Below, piece after piece: positions 16,385 through 24,323 of a DNA stretch of 64,000 nucleotides; within the stretch, counting starts at the first letter, position 1; every line of letters starts with the position of its first letter. This DNA comes from an uncultured Oscillibacter sp. (lineage in GTDB: Bacteria; Bacillota; Clostridia; Oscillospirales; Oscillospiraceae), in assembly GCA_910584995.1 (NCBI GenBank), contig CAJUDW010000008.1:1-64000 (forward strand). The letters are read 5' to 3'. The position numbers and the translations under genes were made by a program. The notes below the pieces were generated by a model. That model was not told the origin of the DNA. It did no database searches and saw only the letters and a program-made list of their open reading frames with translations.

Positions 16385-17350
16385 ATGAAAATTGTGGTAT
16401 TGGACGGCTACACGGAAAACCCCGGCGATCTCAGCTGGGAGCCCCTCCGGGCCCTGGGGGAACTGACGGTCTACGATCGCTCCAGCCTCACGGACGGGCA
16501 GGAGGCAATCGACCGCATTGGGGACGCGGAGGTAGTGCTGACCAACAAGACCCCCATCACCCGGCAGGTGCTGGACGCCTGTCCCGGCATCAAATACATC
16601 GCCACACTGGCCACCGGCTACAACGTGGTAGACGTGGCCTGCTGCCGGGAGCGGGGCATCCCCGTCTCCAATGTCCCTGTGTACGGCACCTACTCCGTCA
16701 GCCAGTTCGCCATCGCCCTGCTGCTGGAGATCTGCCACCACATCGGCCATCACAGCGAAACCGTCTATCAGGGCAAATGGGAACACTGCCAGGACTGGTG
16801 CTACTGGGACTATCCCCTCATCGAGTTGGAGGGCAAGACCCTGGGCCTTATCGGCCTGGGGAACATCGGGCGGCACACGGCGGCCATCGGCGCCGCCCTG
16901 GGGATGCAGGTCATCGCCTATGACGCCTGGCAGAACGACGAGGGCCGTAAAGCTGCGGAATATGTGGAACTGGACGATCTCTTCGCCCGGGCGGATGTGA
17001 TCGCCCTCCACATGCCTCTCCTGCCCTTCAACACCGGCATCATCAACAAAGAGAACATCGCCAAGATGAAGGACGGCGTCATCATCATCAACAACAGCCG
17101 GGGCCAGATGATTGTGGAACAGGATCTGGCGGACGCCCTCAATAGCGGCAAGGTAGCCGCCGCAGGGCTGGATGTGGTGTCTACAGAGCCCATCCGGGGG
17201 GACAATCCCCTGCTAAAGGCCAAAAACTGCATCATCACCCCCCATATGTCCTGGGGCGCCAAGGAGAGCCGCCAGCGGATTATGGACTGCACGGTGGAGA
17301 ACGTGCGGGCATATCTGGCCGGAAAGCCGCAGAACGTTGTGAACGGATAA
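16385..17350 (+). CDS. hprA: D-2-hydroxyacid dehydrogenase (glycerate/hydroxypyruvate reductase type)
   Basis: A 321-residue NAD(P)-dependent dehydrogenase of the D-isomer 2-hydroxyacid family. It has the Rossmann GLGNIG (157-162) and the catalytic triad Arg239 (NNSRG), Glu268 (STEP) and His287 (PHMSWG). It would interconvert hydroxypyruvate and D-glycerate. Substrate is inferred from the glycerate kinase 6 bases downstream and the CdaR regulator. AGGAGGCAGCGTT precedes the ATG. Confidence 0.87.
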   Translation: MKIVVLDGYTENPGDLSWEPLRALGELTVYDRSSLTDGQEAIDRIGDAEVVLTNKTPITRQVLDACPGIKYIATLATGYNVVDVACCRERGIPVSNVPVYGTYSVSQFAIALLLEICHHIGHHSETVYQGKWEHCQDWCYWDYPLIELEGKTLGLIGLGNIGRHTAAIGAALGMQVIAYDAWQNDEGRKAAEYVELDDLFARADVIALHMPLLPFNTGIINKENIAKMKDGVIIINNSRGQMIVEQDLADALNSGKVAAAGLDVVSTEPIRGDNPLLKAKNCIITPHMSWGAKESRQRIMDCTVENVRAYLAGKPQNVVNG

Positions 17351-17356
17351 GCGGCC

Positions 17357-18490
17357 ATGAAAAAGTGTATCATCATTTCGGACTCCTTCAAAGGCACCCT
17401 CTCCAGCCTGGAGATCTGTGAAATCGCCGGGAAGTGCCTGGCGCGGCGTTTCCCGGGCTGCGAGGCCGTCAAAATCCCCGTGGCGGACGGCGGGGAGGGC
17501 ACCGCCTCCTGCTTCCGGGAAGCCTGCGGCGGGGAGTGGGTGCCGGTCACGGTGCAGGGGCCCTTCGGCGATCCCGTCACCGCCTCCTACCTGCTGCTGC
17601 CGGAGGGCCGGGCGGTACTGGAAATGGCCGCGGCAGCGGGCCTCCCGCTGGCGGAGGGACGCCTTGACCCCGGCAAAGCCTCCACCTACGGCGTAGGCCA
17701 GCTGATCCGCCATGCCATAGAGCACGGGGCCAAGGACATCCTCCTGGGCCTTGGCGGCAGCTGCACCAACGACGGCGGCTGCGGCTGCGCCGCCGCCCTG
17801 GGTGCCGTCTTCACCCGGGCGGACGGCTCCGCCTTCCTCCCCACAGGAGATACCCTGGATCAGATCGCGGACATTACCGTCCCCAGCCTGCCGGAGGGCG
17901 TAAGCATTACCGCCATGTGCGACATTGATAACCCCCTGTGCGGCCCCCAGGGCGCGGCCTATGTTTTTGCCCCCCAGAAGGGGGCGGATGAAGCCGCAGT
18001 GGAACGTCTGGATCAAAACCTCCGGGCCCTGGACGCCGTTTTTGCCGCCCGCCTGGGCCGCTTCGTGGCGGACGTCCCCGGGGCCGGTGCCGCCGGAGGC
18101 TTCGGCGGCGGGCTGCTGGCCCTCTTCGGGGCGGAACTGCGGCCCGGGATTGAGGCGGTATTGGATCTGGTTGGGTTTGACCGCCTTCTGGAGGGCTGCG
18201 AGGCCGTCTTCACCGGCGAGGGGCGGCTGGACAGCCAAAGCCTCCGGGGAAAGGTGATCAGCGGCGTGGCCCGCAGGGCCAGGCGGCGGGGCGTGCCGGT
18301 GATTGTGATTGCCGGGAGCGTAGCCCCGGAACTGGAGCCCGTCTGCGAGGATCCGGAGAGCGGCATTGCCGCCGTATTTTCCATCAACCGGCAGGCGGTG
18401 GATTTCTCTGTCTCCCGCCTTTCCAGCCGGGAGAATTACGCCTATACCTTTGACAATATCCTGCGGATCATGTCCTTGGGGCAGGCATAA
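17357..18490 (+). CDS. garK: Glycerate kinase (GarK/GlxK family)
   Basis: A 377-residue glycerate kinase of the two-domain GarK type. Landmarks are the opening ISDSFKGTLSS, VADGGEGTA, GLGGSCTNDGG and a FTGEGRLDSQS loop near residue 290. The family phosphorylates glycerate, commonly at C-2, feeding lower glycolysis. It is second in the operon with the dehydrogenase and is followed by a strong terminator. Confidence 0.9.
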   Translation: MKKCIIISDSFKGTLSSLEICEIAGKCLARRFPGCEAVKIPVADGGEGTASCFREACGGEWVPVTVQGPFGDPVTASYLLLPEGRAVLEMAAAAGLPLAEGRLDPGKASTYGVGQLIRHAIEHGAKDILLGLGGSCTNDGGCGCAAALGAVFTRADGSAFLPTGDTLDQIADITVPSLPEGVSITAMCDIDNPLCGPQGAAYVFAPQKGADEAAVERLDQNLRALDAVFAARLGRFVADVPGAGAAGGFGGGLLALFGAELRPGIEAVLDLVGFDRLLEGCEAVFTGEGRLDSQSLRGKVISGVARRARRRGVPVIVIAGSVAPELEPVCEDPESGIAAVFSINRQAVDFSVSRLSSRENYAYTFDNILRIMSLGQA

Positions 18491-18494
18491 GATG

Positions 18495-18534
18495 AGGCCC
18501 GGGATTCGGCACACGCCGAATCCCGGGCCTTTTT
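18495..18534 (+). terminator. Terminator of the glycerate operon
   Basis: AGGCCCGGGATTCGGC (18495-18510) pairs with its complement at 18515-18530, followed by TTTTT. Confidence 0.85.
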
Positions 18535-18592
18535 CCGCCCACCCACAGGGAAAACCGCTGCCGGAAAGCCGCTTTAACACCGGATCCGCTCC

Positions 18593-19009
18593 CTATATCT
18601 CCCAAGGCACAATACCCAGGATGCTATAGTATTTGCTGGTGTCGGCGAACCAAGGAATCACACCGGAGCCCCGGTGGCGGATCAGCAGTTCCTGGGATCT
18701 CCAGGAAAATTCGATGCCGCTGTTCAGCGCGTCCGTACTGCCTGCCAGGGGATAGTTGCTTTTGTGGCATCCCAGAAGCCACTGATTGTTTCCGCAGATC
18801 AGCGTCAGCCAGGGAATAAAGCTGTAGGGAACCGACAGCTCCGACTCGGCATTCCCCTGCTTCGTAATCAGGAAAATGCGGGCGTTATGGGTCTTGATGA
18901 TCTGCTTCAGGGCATCTTCCACCCCTCCGGCAAACTGGTTGAAATCTGTCCGGAGGATTTTGTCCTCAGGGTCCCACTGGGGAAAATGATATTTTGGCGT
19001 CTGCTTCAT
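18593..19009 (-). CDS. Small hypothetical protein with a phage-tail-like N-terminus
   Basis: A 138-residue cytoplasmic protein. Its opening YHFPQWDPEDKILRTDFNQF resembles the N-termini of phage tail or adsorption proteins in Clostridia (WDP-x-D, RTDFN). The rest is rich in Trp and Tyr (SWRSQELLIRHRG, IPWFAD). ATG 19009 has AAAAGGAGAG upstream; the longer frame to 19189 has no such site. No other phage gene is nearby, so it may be a domesticated remnant. Function unknown. Confidence 0.6.
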   Translation of the reverse strand: MKQTPKYHFPQWDPEDKILRTDFNQFAGGVEDALKQIIKTHNARIFLITKQGNAESELSVPYSFIPWLTLICGNNQWLLGCHKSNYPLAGSTDALNSGIEFSWRSQELLIRHRGSGVIPWFADTSKYYSILGIVPWEI

Positions 19010-19353
19010 GATGAACTCTCCTTTTCCGGCGGATGGCCGCCTTGTTCCTTTTGGGGCCCGTGCCCCTTTATCCATGGGGGGAAATCCGGGAAAAGATGCC
19101 CGGGGCCGTGCAACCGGCAGGGTTAAGAATCTGTGTCCATGGGCGGGGGATGCCGGATGGAGGAGGAATTTTGCCGTCCTGCAAGGCAAAAAACCAGGAA
19201 TACTTTATGTATTGCAAGATTTTGTACAGGGCAGGGCTGCAAAAGGCCTTGCCGGACGGCCTTCAACGCCTGATAAATACCGGTTCCAAACCCCACCGGA
19301 AAATCCCGGCCGGCGGTTTCTGCCTCCGCCCCCCTCTGGACACCTTTTTTGTC
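19010..19353. other. Intergenic region without a supported gene
   Basis: The overlapping open frames here lack ribosome binding sites and recognisable protein character. I see nothing until the promoter at 19354. Confidence 0.5.
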
Positions 19354-19382
19354 TTGAAATGCCGGAACACCTGTTATATAAT
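19354..19382 (+). promoter_or_regulatory. Promoter of the polysaccharide polymerase gene
   Basis: TTGAAA (19354-19359), 17-nt spacer, TATAAT (19377-19382), giving a leader of about 115 nt. Confidence 0.75.
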
Positions 19383-19504
19383 AGGTGGGATTCTAAACTG
19401 CCGCCCTCCGGGCGGCTGAAAACGCACCCATCTCCCCATTCTTATGACACGGAACGTCCCGGTGGCCTTGGGGCCTCCGGCGCGCTTCCGAAAGGAGTAA
19501 TCTT

Positions 19505-22024
19505 GTGAAACGAAAGAAACCGCAGCCCATCCCGGCACAGCCCCCTGTTCCGCCTCCGCCCCAGGCGGAGAAACCGTCCCTGTTTTCCCGGGCGGACATC
19601 CTGGCGGAAACCGGCGCCGTCAGCCGGATCAAGGTGATTTTGTACGGCATCCTCCTGTTTCTGGCCATGACCGTGCAGACAGGCCGCGCAGCACTGATCC
19701 TGGCAGCCGGTGCGGCAGTGCTGTGCATCGGCCGGGCCCCCCTGCGGCGTATGCGGGAACGGCTCTGCCTCCCGGTTCTGGGCCTCGCCCTCTACGCCCT
19801 GATGAACGGCCTCTCTGCCACCTATTCCGCCTTCGGGGACACCTCCGCCCGGGAACTGTACAAAATCATGGCCTCTGTAGCCCTGACCGCCCTCCTGCTG
19901 ATCCGCTACAGCAAAAAGGACGTCCGGGGCCTGCTGTGGGCGCTGGCGGCCGTCAGTGCCGCTGTCTCCCTGGTGTGTATCGACTCCGCCGTCCCTGGGG
20001 ATATTTTCCAGTCCTTTGAGAGTTTCACCGGGCGGCTGGGCGCCTCTTATGACTTCATCTATGACCGGCAGATGGACGCCGCCCGTCTGAACGGTATCTA
20101 TAACGACAGTAATATCTCCGGCAGCATCGGCGGACTGGGGGCCATGGCCGCCATATACCTGGCCCAAACGGGAGATAAATTCTGGAAGCGGCTGATTGCT
20201 TTCACCCTGGCGGGATTCTCCGCCGTGGGGCTCGTCCTCTCCGTCAGCCGCGGCGCTATGATCTGCTTCGGCCTGGCGCTGGTGGTGTGGCTGATTGCCG
20301 CCGGACGGGGGAACCGCCTGGGCCTGTTTTTCGCCATCTTCTTCTCCGCAGGCATCGCGGCGGCCATGGCCGCCCTCTCCATGCCGGTCATCGGTGTGGA
20401 TGTAAACCGCCCCCTGGTTCTGTCATTGGCGGCAGGCCCCCTGGCTTTTGTGCTGGATCAGGCTGTCCGGATGCTGATCCTGCCCTGGTTCGGCCCTGCG
20501 GTGGACCGGCACCGGAAGCTTGGCCTGGTGCTGGTAGCCTGCTTCGCCGTCCTGGGCGCGGCTGCCGTCACAACAGCCATGAACACAATGGAGCCCTTCT
20601 CTTTCGGGCCGGAGGGCGGCTACTTCACCCGTTCCCTCTCCCTGGATCCCGGGGAGTACACCGTCACCGGCGACTGGGATGTAAAGGAGGGCGCTTCCCT
20701 CGTCATCTACAGCCGCACCCAGGAGCAGGTCCTGCTGAGCCAGAGCACCACCCTTTACTCCGGCCCCATGACAGAGGAGCCCATCCCCTTTACCGTGCCG
20801 GAGGATGCCGGGCAAGTGCGGTTCTACTTCCGGTACAATGCCGTGGAGGGGACCGTCCGGGAGGCCGTCCTCTCCGACGGGACCAAGCTTCCCATGAAAT
20901 ACAAGCTGATTCCCGAGACCATCGCCGGCCGTATCCAAGGCGGCATGCTGTATGACAACAGCTTCCTCCTCCGCATGGAATTCATGAAGGACGCCTGGAA
21001 GATCTTCAAACTCAGCCCCCTCCTGGGCAGCGGCCTGGGATCCACAGAGCATCTGTACCCTGCCGTCCAGAACTTTTTCTACGCCTCCCTATATGTCCAC
21101 AACTATCTCCTCCAGGCTCTGGCGGACATGGGTATCCTGGGCTTTGCGGGTATGCTGGCCCTGCTGCTGGGCTCTGCGTGGCTTCTGCTGCGCCGCATCT
21201 GGAAGGAGCGGGATCCCCTGGCCGCCATGCTGCTGGCCTGCTGGACCATGATCAACGCTCATGGCATGATGGAATTCATTTTCTCTATCCGGGCATCCCA
21301 GTGCTTTTCCTTTGCCCTGCTGATCCTGCCGGTGCTGCTCTACGCAAAGCCGCTGGAGAAACTGGAAAAGCTGGCAAAGTGGGGCGGCACGGCCCTGTGC
21401 ATCTTCTTCTGTGCCTTTTTCGCCGTCTTTGACGGCCTTTTGGAAATCCACCGGACCATTGACCGGCGCGCCCAGACCTTCTCCACAGGCAACACCGCCG
21501 ATTTCATGGAGACCCTGGAGGCCTATATCCGCTGGGACGTGTTCTCCCATGAGGACTACCAGCTGAACTATGTGGCGGCCTGCGCCGCGGTAGACAACAG
21601 CCGCTACAATGGCAACCGGCAGCGGTATGTGGAGGAACTCCGTTCCTCCGGCACCTACACCGCCTGTGACGGCCTGAGCCGGTATTACTATCTGCCCCGT
21701 GGCGAATATGAGGAGGCCTTCTCCTGCTCCCGGGAGGCCATTGCCCAGCGCGCCTCCATGCCGGAGGCCTGGAACAAGCAGATGGAGTACTACCAGCAGG
21801 ACATCCTGGCGGAAATGATCACGGATCATATGGATGAATTCGTACAGGGTGTGCTGGACTTCCAGGACTATCTGGAGGAATACAACGAGACCCATATCAA
21901 ACCCATCACCCTGACGGAGGAAAACCAGACCTTTATCACCAATATCCAGGACTTTTTCGTGTATCACAGGCTTCCGGAGGGCATGGATCCCAGCCAGCTG
22001 CCAGCAGAAGCGCCTCCCGCCTAA
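19505..22024 (+). CDS. O-antigen ligase/Wzy-type polysaccharide polymerase
   Basis: An 839-residue membrane protein with a Pro-rich cytoplasmic N-terminus (PIPAQPPVPPPPQ) and about twelve membrane segments. The O-antigen-ligase region around residues 490-560 has the outward loop GSGLGSTEH and VHNYLLQALADMGILG. Between the two membrane blocks lies an extracytoplasmic insert (about 365-465) with beta-sandwich-like sequence. The last 170 residues are soluble and helical, like tetratricopeptide tails. It would join or polymerise lipid-linked glycan outside the membrane. GTG 19505 follows GAAAGGAG. Confidence 0.8.
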   Translation: MKRKKPQPIPAQPPVPPPPQAEKPSLFSRADILAETGAVSRIKVILYGILLFLAMTVQTGRAALILAAGAAVLCIGRAPLRRMRERLCLPVLGLALYALMNGLSATYSAFGDTSARELYKIMASVALTALLLIRYSKKDVRGLLWALAAVSAAVSLVCIDSAVPGDIFQSFESFTGRLGASYDFIYDRQMDAARLNGIYNDSNISGSIGGLGAMAAIYLAQTGDKFWKRLIAFTLAGFSAVGLVLSVSRGAMICFGLALVVWLIAAGRGNRLGLFFAIFFSAGIAAAMAALSMPVIGVDVNRPLVLSLAAGPLAFVLDQAVRMLILPWFGPAVDRHRKLGLVLVACFAVLGAAAVTTAMNTMEPFSFGPEGGYFTRSLSLDPGEYTVTGDWDVKEGASLVIYSRTQEQVLLSQSTTLYSGPMTEEPIPFTVPEDAGQVRFYFRYNAVEGTVREAVLSDGTKLPMKYKLIPETIAGRIQGGMLYDNSFLLRMEFMKDAWKIFKLSPLLGSGLGSTEHLYPAVQNFFYASLYVHNYLLQALADMGILGFAGMLALLLGSAWLLLRRIWKERDPLAAMLLACWTMINAHGMMEFIFSIRASQCFSFALLILPVLLYAKPLEKLEKLAKWGGTALCIFFCAFFAVFDGLLEIHRTIDRRAQTFSTGNTADFMETLEAYIRWDVFSHEDYQLNYVAACAAVDNSRYNGNRQRYVEELRSSGTYTACDGLSRYYYLPRGEYEEAFSCSREAIAQRASMPEAWNKQMEYYQQDILAEMITDHMDEFVQGVLDFQDYLEEYNETHIKPITLTEENQTFITNIQDFFVYHRLPEGMDPSQLPAEAPPA

Positions 22025-22026
22025 AC

Positions 22027-22058
22027 GCAGAAAGCGCCCCTTTCGGGGCGCTTTCTGC
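22027..22058 (+). terminator. Terminator after the polymerase gene
   Basis: GCAGAAAGCGCCCC (22027-22040), loop TTTC, complement at 22045-22058. There is no long T-run, so efficiency is uncertain. Confidence 0.65.
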
Positions 22059-22107
22059 ATCTCTGGCAGGAAACCAGAATTGTCAGATTCTACAAAATAG
22101 CGTCAAT

Positions 22108-22125
22108 TTCGGGAAATTTCCCGAA
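22108..22125. promoter_or_regulatory. Perfect 18-bp palindrome, possible operator
   Basis: TTCGGGAAATTTCCCGAA is its own reverse complement. It lies in the intergenic region ahead of the FlaA1/CapD-type gene. No known binding protein can be assigned. Confidence 0.35.
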
Positions 22126-22198
22126 AAGGCTTTTCAATTGGGACAACTTATGATATATTGTCCTATGAAAATAACAAATTGTTACTTTCTCATTTATG

Positions 22199-22224
22199 AT
22201 GGCGTTCCCGGCCGGGAACGCCAT
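22199..22224 (+). promoter_or_regulatory. Perfect 26-bp palindrome before a ribosome binding site
   Basis: ATGGCGTTCCC, GGCC and GGGAACGCCAT form a fully self-complementary 26-mer. It ends 6 bases before the GAGGAG site of the next gene. In RNA it would be a strong hairpin next to the Shine-Dalgarno sequence, able to affect translation or protect the 5' end. Confidence 0.5.
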
Positions 22225-22247
22225 TTGACAGAGGAGTTGGAGCCATT

Positions 22248-24170
22248 TTGATTAACCGTTTTCGAAACCTGATTCTCTTCCTGTGTGACGCTTTCATTCT
22301 GATAGCCGCCACCGTTATCCTGTCCTCATTCTCCCTGCGCTACGCCATTCCGGACGCCGTGTCCCGGGGCCATCTGCTGCCCCACCTGATCCTGCTGTAC
22401 GCCTGCACGGTGGTCTTTCAGCTGCTCTTCCATACATACGACAGCCTCTGGCGCTATGCGGAGAGCCGGGAATACCTCTCCCTGGTGACGGCCGCCCTCT
22501 GCGGCTTCGCTGCCTACGAGGTGGCTATCCGGGTGCTGCACGTAAGCCCCATGTCCTTCCTGCTGCTGACCGCCATCGCCTCCCTCTGGGTGCTGGGGAT
22601 GCTGCTGATCCGCTTCATCTACCGTGTGGGCCGCAGCCGCCTCCAATACCGCCGGGGTTCCCACCGGATCCGCATGGCCATCGTAGGCGCCGGCGCCGCA
22701 GGGGTACAGCTGCTGGAGGAGGTGCAGAACAACTCCGACAGCCCCTATGCCATCCAGTGCTTCTTTGACGACGACCCCGCCAAACAGGGCAAGCGGCTCC
22801 GGGGCGTCCCCGTCAAGGGCCGCATCAAGGACATCCCTCACCGCCTGAAGGCCATGGATATCCAGGAGATTGTGGTAGCCATCCCCTCCATCAGCGAAAA
22901 CCGGCGGCAGGAAATTTTGCAGGAACTCTCCTCCATGAGCAAGGTCAAGGTCCGTGTCCTGCCCAGCACCCTGGATCTGCTGGGCCAGCGGCCTATCCGC
23001 ACCCAGGTGCGGGAAATCCAGATCGAAGACCTGCTGGGCCGGGAGCCCATCCGTCTGAACCCTGCCCCTGTGGACGCCTTCTTAGGCGGGAAAACCGTCA
23101 TGGTCACCGGCGGCGGCGGTTCCATCGGCTCCGAACTCTGCCGCCAGATTGTCAAGCACGGCCCACGCAGGCTGATCATTGTGGACATCTATGAAAACAA
23201 CGCCTACGACATCCAGCAGGAACTGCTGTACAAATACGGCGGGCGGCTGAACCTGTCGGTAGAAATTGCCTCCATCCGGGATCGGGAGCGGGTGCGCCAA
23301 CTCTTCGCTCACTACCGCCCCGAAGTGGTGTTCCACGCCGCCGCCCACAAGCATGTCCCCCTTATGGAGGTAAGCCCCCAGGAGGCGGTGCGGAACAACG
23401 TGTTCGGCACCCTGAACCTGGTTCGGGCGGCAGACGAGTACGGTGTTTCGAAATTTATCCAGATTTCCACCGACAAGGCGGTGAACCCCACCTCCGTCAT
23501 GGGCGCCACCAAGCGCATGTGCGAGATGATCATCCAGTCCATGAAAAGCCGCAGCAAAACGGACTTCGCCGCGGTGCGGTTCGGCAATGTGCTGGGCTCC
23601 AACGGCTCCGTGGTACCCCTCTTCAAGCGGCAGATCGCCGGGGGCGGCCCCATTACCATCACGGACAAGCGGATCATCCGCTACTTCATGACCATCCCGG
23701 AGGCGGCCCAGCTGGTCCTCCAGGCGGGGGCCATGGCCCGGCAAAACGAGTTGTACGTACTGGACATGGGCCGTCCGGTGAAGATCCTGGAACTGGCAGA
23801 GAACCTGATCCGCCTCTCCGGCTACACGCCTTACCGGGACATCGACATTGTGGAAACCGGCCTGCGGCCCGGTGAGAAGCTGTATGAGGAACTTTTGATC
23901 GCCAGCCGGGACATTGAGAAGACAGAGAACGACCAGATCTTTATTGAACGCCAGCCTGCCATCACCCCCAAGGAACTGGCGGAGAAGCTGTCCGTCCTGG
24001 AGGCGGCTTTGGAGAAAAACGACCCCGGCATCATCCGAGGGGCGCTGCACCAGGTGGTGCCCACCTTCCACGAGCCGGAGGAACTAAACCGGGAACAGGG
24101 CCAGGAGGTCCACGTTCCGGATCAGTCCGAGTCCGGGAAGGTCGTACCCTTCCCCCGGGAGTTGGCATAA
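22248..24170 (+). CDS. FlaA1/CapD-type nucleotide-sugar 4,6-dehydratase/epimerase
   Basis: A 640-residue membrane enzyme. Four N-terminal hydrophobic segments (about 8-120) are followed by a CoA-binding-like Rossmann domain (AIVGAGAAGVQLLEEV) and a short-chain dehydrogenase domain (TGGGGSIGSELCRQI from about residue 285). The active-site segment STDKAVNPTSVMGATKR carries Met in place of the usual Tyr, as is normal for this family. It would convert a UDP-sugar (UDP-GlcNAc in studied relatives) to a 4-keto-6-deoxy sugar for surface glycans. TTG 22248 follows GAGGAG. The polysaccharide polymerase just upstream supports the role. Confidence 0.88.
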   Translation: MINRFRNLILFLCDAFILIAATVILSSFSLRYAIPDAVSRGHLLPHLILLYACTVVFQLLFHTYDSLWRYAESREYLSLVTAALCGFAAYEVAIRVLHVSPMSFLLLTAIASLWVLGMLLIRFIYRVGRSRLQYRRGSHRIRMAIVGAGAAGVQLLEEVQNNSDSPYAIQCFFDDDPAKQGKRLRGVPVKGRIKDIPHRLKAMDIQEIVVAIPSISENRRQEILQELSSMSKVKVRVLPSTLDLLGQRPIRTQVREIQIEDLLGREPIRLNPAPVDAFLGGKTVMVTGGGGSIGSELCRQIVKHGPRRLIIVDIYENNAYDIQQELLYKYGGRLNLSVEIASIRDRERVRQLFAHYRPEVVFHAAAHKHVPLMEVSPQEAVRNNVFGTLNLVRAADEYGVSKFIQISTDKAVNPTSVMGATKRMCEMIIQSMKSRSKTDFAAVRFGNVLGSNGSVVPLFKRQIAGGGPITITDKRIIRYFMTIPEAAQLVLQAGAMARQNELYVLDMGRPVKILELAENLIRLSGYTPYRDIDIVETGLRPGEKLYEELLIASRDIEKTENDQIFIERQPAITPKELAEKLSVLEAALEKNDPGIIRGALHQVVPTFHEPEELNREQGQEVHVPDQSESGKVVPFPRELA

Positions 24171-24188
24171 ATCCCCCCAATCTGACCA

Positions 24189-24223
24189 AAACCGCAGGGC
24201 CGGCAAAACCGGCCCTGCGGTTT
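24189..24223 (+). terminator. Terminator after the dehydratase gene
   Basis: AAACCGCAGGGCCGG (24189-24203) pairs with CCGGCCCTGCGGTTT (24209-24223) around CAAAA. Confidence 0.8.
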
Positions 24224-24323
24224 CCTATGCCGGGCGCCCTCCAATTTTTCTTGCCTTTGGAGGTTTTGTCCCCTATAATATAGCCTGTACCACCAAACCA
24301 ATCCCACAAAGGAGGCGGAAATC

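Noticed and set aside
19008..19508. 166-residue plus-strand frame before the polysaccharide polymerase
   Set aside because: No ribosome binding site, Pro/Arg-rich shadow composition, and it contains the promoter at 19354-19382.
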